A DNA stretch of 32,732 nucleotides from Rhodoferax sp. UBA4409. GTDB taxonomy: Bacteria; Pseudomonadota; Gammaproteobacteria; Burkholderiales; Burkholderiaceae_C. A program made the translations under genes and the position numbers. Below are positions 8,532 to 15,699 of this stretch, one piece after another. Where the stretch lies: the NCBI GenBank assembly GCA_002390825.1, contig DGQR01000061.1, positions 1-32,732 of the forward strand, given 5' to 3'. Position 1 is the first letter of the stretch. Each line of letters opens with the position of its first letter. Below the pieces are notes generated by a model. It searched no databases. It worked only from the letters and a program-made list of their open reading frames with translations, and was not told where the DNA came from.

Positions 8532-9204
8532 ACATAGGTCCCTTCACGGGCTTGGGCGCGCCAGGGTCAATGAGCGCTTGCAGGCGTTCCAGCGCCATGC
8601 CCCTTTCGCGCGCCTTGCCCACGCGTAGCGCGTCAAACAGTGCCAGCATTTCGTAGAGTTTGGCGTCTTGCATGGCCGCAAAGGGCACCGACGGGTGCAG
8701 TGGATCCACCCCCACACCACGCACCGATCCATTGGGGTGCGGCCATACAAAGTCCGTGCTGCCGGGTGCAAATACGTCGGCAAATGCGGGTGCACTGTGG
8801 CTCGTGGGCACGCCCACTGACAGCGGCAAACGCACTCCGGGGAACGCGTATTTGGCGCCGTGCAAGGCGAATTCGGCCAAGTTATGTGAATGGGGCCGAA
8901 CCGCGTTGTCATCAGGTGCATCGCCATCCGGTAAGGCCGAACGGCGCACCCGCTTGCGCGTCACCCGGTAAATTGCGGCCGACTCCTGAGCATCAATCAC
9001 CGCGCTTTCACCAGCCCCTACCGACTGTGGCGGTAACTCCCTGTTTGGCAACAACAACCCCGCCTGCAACCCCCGCTTGATGCAGGCATGTGCCTCAGAC
9101 ACGCTAATGCCAAGCTCCTGCGCCAGCCGCGCATACGTCCAGCGCTGCTCACCCCAAGCCACGAGCTTGAGGGCTACCAGGAAGTCTTGGGGTTTGAGCT
9201 GCAT
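8524..9204 (-). CDS. HTH regulator, probable antitoxin partner
   Basis: A 226-residue protein with one clear winged-helix/HTH segment at residues about 23-52 (WTYARLAQELGISVSEAHAC, then IKRGLQAGLL). The rest is unrecognised; it includes LAEFALHGAKYAFPG, a Pro-rich middle ending in FVWPHPNGSVRGVGVDPLHP, and a C-terminal helix (KLYEMLALFDALRVGKARER). The pairing with a downstream overlapping nucleotidyltransferase gene resembles AbiEi-AbiEii antitoxin-toxin operons, though this protein does not carry an obvious AbiEi sequence. Its ATG (9204-9202) is the last three bases of a 45-bp palindrome, which is the natural candidate for its own operator. Expected role: DNA-binding autorepressor and neutraliser of the nucleotidyltransferase. 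Confidence 0.72.
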   Translation of the reverse strand: MQLKPQDFLVALKLVAWGEQRWTYARLAQELGISVSEAHACIKRGLQAGLLLPNRELPPQSVGAGESAVIDAQESAAIYRVTRKRVRRSALPDGDAPDDNAVRPHSHNLAEFALHGAKYAFPGVRLPLSVGVPTSHSAPAFADVFAPGSTDFVWPHPNGSVRGVGVDPLHPSVPFAAMQDAKLYEMLALFDALRVGKARERGMALERLQALIDPGAPKPVKGPMYG

Positions 9205-9246
9205 TTACATTCAATATTCGTGAATCGCGAATATTGAATGTAAATG
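9202..9246. promoter_or_regulatory. 45-bp palindrome covering start of HTH gene
   Basis: CATTTACATTCAATATTCG (9202-9220) is repeated perfectly inverted at 9228-9246 around the seven-base spacer TGAATCG. On the minus strand the palindrome's last three bases are the HTH gene's ATG. It is AT-rich compared with its surroundings. It is either an operator for the HTH protein, with a leaderless or nearly leaderless transcript, or an mRNA hairpin that buries the start codon. No separate ribosome-binding site can be seen. Confidence 0.85.
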
Positions 9247-9274
9247 AATCACCAGACAAAGGCAAGTCATGCAA

Positions 9275-9332
9275 GAAATTGGCCTCTGGCGCACGCAGAC
9301 ATTGCGCAAGCAGCTATCAAATAAATAGCAAA
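9275..9332 (-). repeat. Dispersed palindromic repeat copy C
   Basis: On the minus strand: GCTATTTATTTGATAGCTGC, then TTGCGCA, then GCGCCAGAGGCCAATTTC. GCTATCAAATAAA is shared exactly with the copy after murA. GCGCACG, TTGCGCAAG and AGCTAT recur in the copy at 17932. It fills the gap downstream of the PPC-domain gene. Confidence 0.7.
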
Positions 9333-9752
9333 TCAGCTCTGCGGGCTAATCACCAGTTCATCGTATCCGGTGGCCGCATCCGGCTCGCGGGTGAATTGCC
9401 AGTCAGGCAGCAGGGCCAGCAGCACCTCGGCGGTGGTGAGAACGATGCAGCCCGGCGCCACATGTCCGCCCAGCACCTGCCCCGTGGCGGTAGAAATGGC
9501 CATGTGCATGTGCGAGGCCGTCTTGTCGCTACCGGCGGCCACGGTGCCCGAGAGGGTGAGGATCTCCATGCTCTCTGTCAGCCGCGTGGGCTGTGCCGCC
9601 CCCGCTAGGCGGATGCCCGCTGTAGACAGGCTGCCGATACCGGAAAGCACAAACGCTGCGCGGCAGTTTTGGGCGAGAACCGCGGCTTCCAGCGCGGCGC
9701 GCAGGTCTTGGCCGGGGGTGAGACGAACCGGAAATGGCTTCAATGCGTGCAT
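9333..9752 (-). CDS. PPC-domain (DUF296) protein
   Basis: Single-domain protein of 139 residues of the PPC family (plants and prokaryotes conserved, DUF296), found in plants fused to AT-hooks and in bacteria alone. Visible family features are RLTPGQDLRAALEA (10-23), FVLSGIGSLSTAGIRLAG, the HMHMAIS strand that places two histidines as in metal-binding members, and GQVLGGHVAPGCIVLTTAEVLL. There is no AT-hook or signal peptide, so it is a cytosolic trimer-type protein of unknown role. The start is ATG at 9752. It is separated from the HTH gene by a repeat copy and from the upstream OLD-like gene by about 95 bp, and is probably transcribed on its own. Confidence 0.85.
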   Translation of the reverse strand: MHALKPFPVRLTPGQDLRAALEAAVLAQNCRAAFVLSGIGSLSTAGIRLAGAAQPTRLTESMEILTLSGTVAAGSDKTASHMHMAISTATGQVLGGHVAPGCIVLTTAEVLLALLPDWQFTREPDAATGYDELVISPQS

Positions 9753-9848
9753 GAATAGATGAGACTAGTTTCAAGTGTCACGGAATAAGGGGCTTTAAAC
9801 CAGAATTCCAATTCAATTCCCGACTACACACGAAAACGGTCAATCGAC

Positions 9849-11393
9849 TCAGAGCAACTTTGCAATTGCTTCAGAAATAAAGTTGAGCTCAAGCGCCTTA
9901 GAGCGACTTACCGCTTGAGTCAGCGCCATAACAGCTTCCACATCGGTCAATCCAAGTCTTTTTCCGACGAGAAATGGAATGGAGTGATGATCTGAATCTG
10001 CTATTGCGGCCTCCAGCGCAGCTTGAGCGGCAGCCTCCGTTACATTGGCTGCTGTCGCAAATTGAGTTAATCCGCTAGCGCTTGCCAAGATCGCGTTCAC
10101 AACACTTTTTTCCGGAACTTCGTTACCGGGAAGTCGAAAAAAGTCAAATGGCCGTACTTTCAATTTGTCAACGGCCTTTCGTGCTATCCCCTCAGCCTCG
10201 ACCTCTGTTACGTCGCCATCCCACACGACAACGCATGGCTGTCGACTAAATGCCAGGACATGGTAAGCGGCTACATCTGCAAGTGCGTTCTTATCTCCAA
10301 CTGCTTGAACCTGAACCCGCGGTCGCAAGTCTGGGGATAGGGCACTTTCAATTAAGCGACGCGCGAATTGATCCTCACAGTAGATCTTTAGTTCAGGCAT
10401 TGCCTCGCCGACTAAGTCAGAGAAAATGTAACCCGTAGAGATTGAAGTGCTTACCTGATGACTGGCTCCAACACGTCGAACCAATATCCGCGCTTGTCTT
10501 GGTAATGCGTCGACGAACTGTTCTGAATGCGAAGTCACAATGATTTGTAACTTCTTTTTTAAGGCAATCTCTTGCAAAACCTCTGCGAGCCGCCGCAGGG
10601 CAGATGCATGTATCCCAACCTCTATTTCTTCAATAAGAATAAGACTTCCATCAGGCGCGTTATCTATCGAACCAATCAAGTCGAATAGTAAGTCTTCACC
10701 GGCACCCATATTGAAGCTGGAATAGCTCACCCCGCTGCCTGACTCGCACTGCCTTAGCCCATAGCGCTGCGAGGAAAAACGATTTGCACCTGCATATTGA
10801 CGATGCAATATCTGCCCGACCCACTTAACGGCTTGAGTTGATAACTTGATTCCCTTGTTTCTTGTTCTTCCGGTCCCACCAAAATGCGCCCGAAGGACAC
10901 TTTGCTCAATTGCAGGAACAGCTCGACTGATACCGAAGTAGTGAACAGGTCGACCAGGGCGACGCTCGTAACGCATCCATTTGTCTGTCTCTTTACTGAT
11001 CCTTAAATCTGGCAGGCCACGGAAACTCCAAGTGACTTGCAACCCCGTGATATCTGGATCACCGGGTCCTCGAAAGAGGAAGTCCTGGAATGTGTAATAC
11101 GTGGACTTTTCGCCTACACGGGGTTGCCTCCTAGCTCCACGTGGATAGTGATCGACCACCTCATGGAATCCCAGTGCTGCGAGACCAAGCAACGTTGTTT
11201 TCCCAGCACCATTGGCGCCTGCAATCACAGTTACTGGATATGAAAAAGAGACATCAATATCTTGAATGCCACGCAAACCATCCGTCGTCGACTTGACGGA
11301 AATACCCTCCAACAATGGAAAGCTAGTGTTGACAGTGGCATTCCACCACTTTTGTAGACGGTTCTCGGTAGCACTGAGCGTTCGACCCGGCAT
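9849..11393 (-). CDS. OLD-like AAA ATPase with TOPRIM nuclease domain
   Basis: A 514-residue protein with an ABC-type ATPase followed by a TOPRIM-like nuclease, the architecture of overcoming-lysogenisation-defect nucleases. Walker A is GANGAGKTT (59-67); an ABC signature-like SSFNMGAGED lies at 225-234; Walker B with catalytic glutamate is LILIEEIE (251-258); the switch histidine is H289 in VTSHSEQF. The TOPRIM part shows E340 in IYCEDQFARRLI and D392/D394 in VVWDGD. OLD family members are anti-phage or DNA-processing nucleases, some paired with a UvrD-like helicase; none is next to this gene, so a class 1 solitary form is most likely. Base composition is clearly more AT-rich than the flanks, suggesting recent acquisition. 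The start is ATG at 11393 with AGGGGA upstream. Confidence 0.85.
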   Translation of the reverse strand: MPGRTLSATENRLQKWWNATVNTSFPLLEGISVKSTTDGLRGIQDIDVSFSYPVTVIAGANGAGKTTLLGLAALGFHEVVDHYPRGARRQPRVGEKSTYYTFQDFLFRGPGDPDITGLQVTWSFRGLPDLRISKETDKWMRYERRPGRPVHYFGISRAVPAIEQSVLRAHFGGTGRTRNKGIKLSTQAVKWVGQILHRQYAGANRFSSQRYGLRQCESGSGVSYSSFNMGAGEDLLFDLIGSIDNAPDGSLILIEEIEVGIHASALRRLAEVLQEIALKKKLQIIVTSHSEQFVDALPRQARILVRRVGASHQVSTSISTGYIFSDLVGEAMPELKIYCEDQFARRLIESALSPDLRPRVQVQAVGDKNALADVAAYHVLAFSRQPCVVVWDGDVTEVEAEGIARKAVDKLKVRPFDFFRLPGNEVPEKSVVNAILASASGLTQFATAANVTEAAAQAALEAAIADSDHHSIPFLVGKRLGLTDVEAVMALTQAVSRSKALELNFISEAIAKLL

Positions 11394-11462
11394 TGACTCA
11401 TCCCCTGAAATTTATTTGATGGGAAAGATCACATTGAAGCCAATGATCGCAACAAGATATCG

Positions 11463-11494
11463 ATGCCGATACAAGTAATTTGCTCTATCGGCAT
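11463..11494. promoter_or_regulatory. Inverted repeat upstream of OLD-like gene
   Basis: ATGCCGATA (11463-11471) and its perfect complement TATCGGCAT (11486-11494) are separated by 14 bases, about 70 bp upstream of the OLD-like start codon. The centre-to-centre distance of about two helical turns would suit a dimeric regulator. It may instead be a leader hairpin; nothing else is visible between 11394 and 11536. Confidence 0.45.
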
Positions 11495-11526
11495 ACCGAT
11501 CTCTCTCCCCTTGTCAGCATTCTAGG

Positions 11527-11579
11527 TTACAAACAAAAAGAGCTGCTAGCGCCCATGGAATATGCGCGAGCAGCTCTTT
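11527..11579 (-). terminator. murA terminator built from dispersed repeat copy A
   Basis: On the minus strand AAAGAGCTGCT (11579-11569) pairs perfectly with AGCAGCTCTTT (11547-11537), with four more pairs inside one mismatch and an 11-base loop. It is followed by TTGTTTGT, so the T-run reads TTTTTGTTTG. The loop side carries CGCGCATATTCCATGGGCGC, which ties it to the dispersed repeat family; the adjoining bases at 11580-11591 are also repeat. It terminates murA. Confidence 0.75.
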
Positions 11580-11608
11580 ATTTGATAGCAAGCACGCTTT
11601 CGCGTGCT
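11580..11608. repeat. Repeat copy A flank and second hairpin after murA
   Basis: Minus-strand GCTATCAAATAAA (end of dispersed repeat copy A) adjoins a perfect seven-pair hairpin AGCACGC/GCGTGCT (11591-11597 with 11602-11608), which lies four bases beyond the murA stop codon. Confidence 0.55.
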
Positions 11609-11612
11609 GCCA

Positions 11613-12893
11613 TTAGTTCAGCTTGTGGGTGATGCGGGCGCCCAAGGCGAGCAGCTTTTCGTCCAGCTTTTCGTAGCCGCGCTGGATCATGTTGGCGTTC
11701 TGCACCGTGGACTTGCCGCTGGCGCACAAGGCGGCGCCCAGCAGGGCCATACCGGCGCGGATGTCGGGGCTTGGCAGGGTGGTGCCGCGCAGGCGGCTTT
11801 TGCCACTGATGACCACGCGGTGCGGGTCGCACACCACGGCGGCGGCGCCCATGCCGATGAGCTTGTCCACAAAGTACAGGCGCGATTCGAACATCTTCTC
11901 GAAGAACAGTACATTGCCCTCCACCTGCGTGGCCAGGGTGATCATGCAGCTCATCTGGTCGGTGGCGAACTGGGGCCAGGGGCCGTCGCCGATGACGGGC
12001 ATGGCGCCGTCAAAGTCGCGGGTGACCTGCATGCGCTGGTTGCCGGACAAGAAGATGTGTTTGTCGTGCAAGTCGATCTTCACGCCCAGGGTCTCAAACA
12101 CGCGGTGGCACATGCCGTAGGCGTGCTTGTCGGTGCCTTCGACCGTGATTTCGCCACCGGTGGCCGCAGCCAGCGCCAGGTAAGACGCGGCCTCGATGTG
12201 GTCGTGGCATACGGTGTAGGTGGTGCCGTGCAGCGAATCCACGCCTTCCACGCTGAGCTGGTTGGTGCCGATACCGCTGATTTTGGCGCCCATGGCGTTG
12301 AGTAAGTGGGCCAGGTCTTGCACGTGCGGCTCGCAGGCAGCGTTGCGGATCAGGGTGTGGCCGCGGCTTACGGCGGCAGCCATGAGGATGTGCTCGGTGC
12401 CGGTCACCGACGGCTCGTCAAAAAACAGCTCAGCGCCGGTCAGTGGGCCGGGCATGGTGAAGTCGTACACGCCGTTGATGCTGACCTTGGCGCCCAGCTT
12501 TTGCAGGCCGTAGAAGTGTGTGTCCAGGCGGCGGCGGCCGATGACATCGCCCCCCGGGGGGAACAAGCGCGCGGAGCCGGTGCGATGCAAGAGGCCGGCC
12601 ACGCACAAGATGGAGGTGCGCACCTTGTTGCACAGAGCCTGGCCGATTTCGCTGGTGCGAACACTGGCCACATGGATGCTGACGCGCTCGCCGCTGCGTT
12701 CGACCTTGCCGCCGATCTCGACGATCACGTCCAGCATGTGGCGCACGTCGATGATGTCGGGCACGTTGTCGAGGATGACTTCCTGGTCCGTCAGGATGCA
12801 GGCCGCGATCATGGGCAGGATGGCGTTTTTGTTGCCGGAAGCGCGAATGGTGCCTCGCAGGGGCACGCCGCCTTCAATTTCAAATGTCGACAT
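11613..12893 (-). CDS. murA: MurA-type enolpyruvyl transferase with Asp at the catalytic Cys site
   Basis: UDP-N-acetylglucosamine 1-carboxyvinyltransferase, the first committed step of peptidoglycan synthesis, transferring enolpyruvate from phosphoenolpyruvate to UDP-GlcNAc in the cytosol. The 426 residues match the two-lobed family: K22-N23 in GNKNAILP, DNVPDIIDVRHMLD, GTEHILMAAAV, ATDQMSCMITLATQVEG, DIRAGMALLGAAL and RGYEKLDEKLLALGARI. The loop that normally reads GGCAIG carries GGDVIG, with D116 at the position of Cys115 in Escherichia coli; R121/R122 and D124 follow. Cys-to-Asp MurA enzymes of mycobacteria and chlamydiae are active but insensitive to fosfomycin. The sequence is divergent enough to be a second paralogue rather than the his-operon-linked murA usual in this group; that is inference. 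The ATG is at 12893 and a terminator is at 11537-11579. Confidence 0.88.
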   Translation of the reverse strand: MSTFEIEGGVPLRGTIRASGNKNAILPMIAACILTDQEVILDNVPDIIDVRHMLDVIVEIGGKVERSGERVSIHVASVRTSEIGQALCNKVRTSILCVAGLLHRTGSARLFPPGGDVIGRRRLDTHFYGLQKLGAKVSINGVYDFTMPGPLTGAELFFDEPSVTGTEHILMAAAVSRGHTLIRNAACEPHVQDLAHLLNAMGAKISGIGTNQLSVEGVDSLHGTTYTVCHDHIEAASYLALAAATGGEITVEGTDKHAYGMCHRVFETLGVKIDLHDKHIFLSGNQRMQVTRDFDGAMPVIGDGPWPQFATDQMSCMITLATQVEGNVLFFEKMFESRLYFVDKLIGMGAAAVVCDPHRVVISGKSRLRGTTLPSPDIRAGMALLGAALCASGKSTVQNANMIQRGYEKLDEKLLALGARITHKLN

Positions 12894-12913
12894 GGTGAGA
12901 TTCAGTGTTGGGA

Positions 12914-12996
12914 GGCCGGGGTTTTCCGGCCGAGGGGGAGATTGTTACCGCTCCGGGCACGATTCCTGTAACTTTGTGCTGTAACGGTTACAGGAA
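12914..12996. promoter_or_regulatory. Hairpins and GTAAC repeats upstream of murA
   Basis: GGCCGG/CCGGCC (12914-12919 with 12926-12931) lies just before the murA start. Further up, TTCCTGTAAC (12963-12972) and GTTACAGGAA (12987-12996) form a perfect ten-pair inverted repeat, and a third CTGTAAC stands between them at 12979-12985. These three GTAAC units could be an operator for murA or the end of the hydrolase transcript; there is no T-run on the minus strand. Confidence 0.4.
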
Positions 12997-13017
12997 CCGC
13001 GACGAAGTTGGCACTTT

Positions 13018-13734
13018 TCAGGCGGCCAACCATCGGGCGAAGGCGGTGTTGACGGCGTCCGGCTGCTCCATCGTGCTCATGTGGCCGCAGTCCTCCAGCA
13101 CCACCAGCTCGGCGCGCACTGCGTGCATGGCTTCCACCATGGCCTGGTGCTGCTCGGGCGGGCTCCAGGCGTCTTGCCGACCGGTGAGCACCAACGTCGG
13201 GCAGCTAATGCCGGCCAGCACCGGCGCGGCGTCGGGCCGGGTGAGCAGCGCGTTGATTTGCGCCGCAAACTGGGCGGGGCTGCTGCGCTCCAGCATGGCC
13301 AGCACTTGTTCGAACACTGGGCCGCCCACCACGGCGGGGTGCACCATGGGGCGCGCCCACATGGCGCCCATGGCCCGCATGCCGGCGCGCTGCGCGTGCG
13401 ACAGCAGGGCCATGCGGCCGGCTTTTTCTTTGGCGCCCGCCTCGCCTTCGGCCAAGGGGTGTACGCCGGTGTCCAGCAAGGCCAGGCGCTCTACCCGCTC
13501 GGGGGCGAGGCGCATCACCTCCAGAGCCACGCGCCCGCCCATGCTGTGGCCGGCCAGGGCGAAGGTTGCGGGGGCCGCCTCCAGCACCTGCTGCTCCATG
13601 GCGGTGAGCGAATCGGTCAGGCCCCAGTCCATCACCATGCAGTGGTGGCTGGCGGACAAGGCCTGCACCTGCGGTGCCCAGACAGCGGCGTCACACATCA
13701 GGCCGGGGAGTAATACGAGGGTTTTGGTAGTCAA
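13018..13734 (-). CDS. Alpha/beta hydrolase
   Basis: Cytosolic alpha/beta-hydrolase-fold esterase-like protein of 238 residues. The oxyanion motif LLPGLMCD lies at 8-15, the nucleophile S64 in AGHSMGG, the acid probably D in LVLTGRQDAWSPPEQ, and the histidine in LEDCGHMSTMEQPDAV near the C-terminus. The fold is complete, but the substrate is not predictable; related proteins include esterases and lactone or thioester hydrolases. The start is TTG at 13734 with GGAG at 13744-13741: the next in-frame ATG would remove the oxyanion motif, and upstream the frame is closed by a TAG with no ATG or GTG. Both TTG and GGAG belong to a dispersed repeat copy. The gene lies upstream of murA by about 125 bp. 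Confidence 0.85.
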   Translation of the reverse strand: MTTKTLVLLPGLMCDAAVWAPQVQALSASHHCMVMDWGLTDSLTAMEQQVLEAAPATFALAGHSMGGRVALEVMRLAPERVERLALLDTGVHPLAEGEAGAKEKAGRMALLSHAQRAGMRAMGAMWARPMVHPAVVGGPVFEQVLAMLERSSPAQFAAQINALLTRPDAAPVLAGISCPTLVLTGRQDAWSPPEQHQAMVEAMHAVRAELVVLEDCGHMSTMEQPDAVNTAFARWLAA

Positions 13735-13789
13735 ATCAGGCTCCAGCTCTCGCAGAATATGCGCGAGCAGCTATCAAAAAAATAGTGAA
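13731..13789 (-). repeat. Dispersed palindromic repeat copy B, supplies hydrolase start
   Basis: On the minus strand: TTCACTATTTTTTTGATAGC, TGCTCGCGCATATTC, TGCGAGAGCTGGAGCC, TGATTTGA. AGCT...AGCT and CTCGC...GCGAG give it a hairpin core. It matches copy A through GATAGC and CTGCTCGCGCATATTC and the in-gene copy at 4214 through GCTGGAG and TGATTTG. Its end contains the GGAG and TTG used by the alpha/beta hydrolase gene. Confidence 0.75.
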
Positions 13790-13850
13790 TCAATTGGTGC
13801 GCCAGAGCAAAACTTGCCTGCCCGGCGCTGCAGCTCACACTGTAGCGGCA

Positions 13851-14774
13851 TCACCTGCCTTGGCGTTTGCGCTGCGGCTTTTTCAGGGCCGCCACCAGAT
13901 ATTCTGCAAAGCCCGTGGTGGCGGGCGACGGTGTGCGGTGCGCGGACTGGTAGAGGCAGACTTGCCGGACCACCTCCGGGTCCACGATGCGCCGCATCAC
14001 CAACCCCTGCCTTCTAGCCCAGGTCTGCACATAAGCCGGCGACACCGTGGCTGCCAGCCCCGCCGCCGCAATGCCGAATGCGGTGGAGATGTGATCCACC
14101 ACCTCCCGCGGGCGGATGCGCTCGGCTTCGGGTAAGGCCACCCCCATTTGCGCGACGCTGATTTCATGGTCGCGCCCCGCCGTCACCAGCGTGTGGGCGC
14201 GCACATCAGCCCACTGCACTTCAGGCCGGGTGGCCAAGGGGTGCCCGGGCGCGCACCACAGCACCCAGGGGCTGCTGAACAGGGGCGTGTGATGCACCGC
14301 ATCGCTGCCGGGCCGGTCGGGGCCTATGGCCAGATCGACATCTCCACTGGCCACCACATCGGTGAGCTGTTCGACGGCGGCGTCGCGGATGCGCACCACG
14401 ATCTTGGGCCGGTCCAGGGTGTAGTCGCGGATCAGCGGCGGCAGGATGGTGCTGGCAATCACCATGGGCGCCGCAATGCGGACCAGCCCGCTGGCACGGT
14501 TGCGCAAATCGGTGGCGGCCACCTCGGCCAAGTGCAGGTGCTTGAGCACCGTTTGCGCGGAGGCATAAAACTCTTTGCCCTCAGCCGACAGGCTGACTTT
14601 GCGCGTGCTTCGCACAAACAATTTGAAGCCCAGGCTGGACTCCAGCTCGACCACCAGCTGGCTCACCGCAGAGGGGCTGAGCGCGAGCCGGTCTGCCGCG
14701 CTGGTAAAGCTGAGCAGCTCGGCGGCGGTCACAAAAGCTTCGAGTTGGCGAAGGGTGTAGCGACTGGATGACAT
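13851..14774 (-). CDS. LysR-family regulator of the hpa-type operon
   Basis: LysR-type transcriptional regulator of 307 residues: an N-terminal HTH (TLRQLEAFVTAAELLSFTSA through LSPSAVSQLVVELE, residues 6-47) and a periplasmic-binding-like effector domain from about residue 90 (GLVRIAAPMVIAS, DLAIGPDRPGSDA, GLAATVSPAYVQTWARR). The ATG at 14774 fits the family N-terminus; a longer upstream reading frame has no LysR character. It is transcribed divergently from hpaH with 110 bp between the start codons, the classic arrangement for a LysR activator of a catabolic operon. Its inducer is therefore probably a hydroxyphenylacetate or homoprotocatechuate-type compound (inference). Enterobacterial hpa clusters use the MarR-type HpaR instead. 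Confidence 0.92.
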   Translation of the reverse strand: MSSSRYTLRQLEAFVTAAELLSFTSAADRLALSPSAVSQLVVELESSLGFKLFVRSTRKVSLSAEGKEFYASAQTVLKHLHLAEVAATDLRNRASGLVRIAAPMVIASTILPPLIRDYTLDRPKIVVRIRDAAVEQLTDVVASGDVDLAIGPDRPGSDAVHHTPLFSSPWVLWCAPGHPLATRPEVQWADVRAHTLVTAGRDHEISVAQMGVALPEAERIRPREVVDHISTAFGIAAAGLAATVSPAYVQTWARRQGLVMRRIVDPEVVRQVCLYQSAHRTPSPATTGFAEYLVAALKKPQRKRQGR

Positions 14775-14780
14775 GGGCCT

Positions 14781-14803
14781 ATTGTGAAGCTTACCTAACA
14801 AAT
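14781..14803. promoter_or_regulatory. Candidate LysR binding site
   Basis: TTGT (14782-14785) and ACAA (14798-14801) form an interrupted dyad of the T-N11-A type, inside ATTGT...ACAAAT, in the 110-bp space between the divergent LysR and hpaH start codons. A single site of this short kind can arise by chance. Confidence 0.35.
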
Positions 14804-14884
14804 TGCCCAGAATAAATCGTTTGTCTTGCCGCGGTGCCCTCTGCACACTCGCGCTCCAAATACAAGGCTCGAGGAGAAATTCAA

Positions 14885-15688
14885 TTGCTGGCACCCGACA
14901 TCCACATCGCCCTGGCGCGCGAGCTCCATGAGGCGGAGAAGACACGCATTCAGGTAGAACATTTCTCCAAACGCTTTCCGACCATGGAGATGGCCGACAG
15001 CTACGCCATCCAGCGCGCGTGGGTGCAGATCAAGCTGGATGAGGGCCGCAAAATTTTGGGGCACAAAATCGGCCTGACCTCGCGCGCCATGCAGATTTCG
15101 TCGCAGATCACCGAGCCCGACTACGGCGCCATGACCGACGACATGCTGTTCCCCGAGGGCGGCGACATCCCGGTGCAGCGCTTCATCCTGCCCCGCGTGG
15201 AGGTGGAGCTGGCCTTCATTCTGGGCAAGCCCTTGCACGGCCCGAACGTGACCATTTTTGAGGTGCTGGCCGCCACCGATTACGTGGTGCCTGCGCTGGA
15301 GATCATTGACGCCCGCATCGAGCAGTTCGACCGGGTGACCAAGGCCCCGCGCAAAGTGCTGGACACCATTGCCGACAACGCAGCCAATGCCGGCATCGTG
15401 ATGGGCGGGCGCCCCGTCAAACCCGATACGCTGGATTTGCGCTGGTGCGGCGCCCTGCTCTACAAGAACGGGGTGATTGAGGAGTCAGGCCTCGCAGCCG
15501 CTGTACTCAACCACCCCGCCCACGGCGTGGCCTGGCTGGCCAACAAGCTGGCGCCCTACAACGAAGGCCTGGCCGCTGGTGAGGTGGTACTGGGCGGCTC
15601 GTTCACCCGGCCGGTGGCGGGCGCTGCGGGCGACACCTTCCATGCGGACTACGGCCCGCTGGGCGCGATCTCACTCCGCTTCATGTGA
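14885..15688 (+). CDS. hpaH: 2-oxo-hept-4-ene-1,7-dioate hydratase
   Basis: Adds water to 2-oxo-hept-4-ene-1,7-dioate, giving 4-hydroxy-2-oxoheptanedioate, the substrate of the next enzyme HpaI. The 267 residues follow Escherichia coli HpaH closely: [88 protein letters not shown] and [18 protein letters not shown] are all present. E and D residues in VEVELAF and IIDARI match the metal-binding positions of the fumarylacetoacetase-like fold. The start is TTG at 14885 with a strong GAGGAG at 14871-14876; the in-frame GTG at 14834 lacks a ribosome-binding site and adds unrelated residues. It is the first gene of the plus-strand catabolic operon. Confidence 0.95.
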   Translation: MLAPDIHIALARELHEAEKTRIQVEHFSKRFPTMEMADSYAIQRAWVQIKLDEGRKILGHKIGLTSRAMQISSQITEPDYGAMTDDMLFPEGGDIPVQRFILPRVEVELAFILGKPLHGPNVTIFEVLAATDYVVPALEIIDARIEQFDRVTKAPRKVLDTIADNAANAGIVMGGRPVKPDTLDLRWCGALLYKNGVIEESGLAAAVLNHPAHGVAWLANKLAPYNEGLAAGEVVLGGSFTRPVAGAAGDTFHADYGPLGAISLRFM

Positions 15689-15699
15689 GTGCCGGGGCC

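Noticed and set aside
11604..12971. Several plus-strand frames opposite murA
   Set aside because: Composition mirrors murA and there are no ribosome-binding sites or domains.
13081..13713. His-rich plus-strand frame opposite the alpha/beta hydrolase
   Set aside because: Typical antisense of a GC-rich gene; the hydrolase has a complete catalytic triad on the other strand.
14834..14884. Upstream GTG start for hpaH
   Set aside because: It adds residues unlike HpaH and lacks a ribosome-binding site, whereas TTG 14885 has GAGGAG at good spacing.
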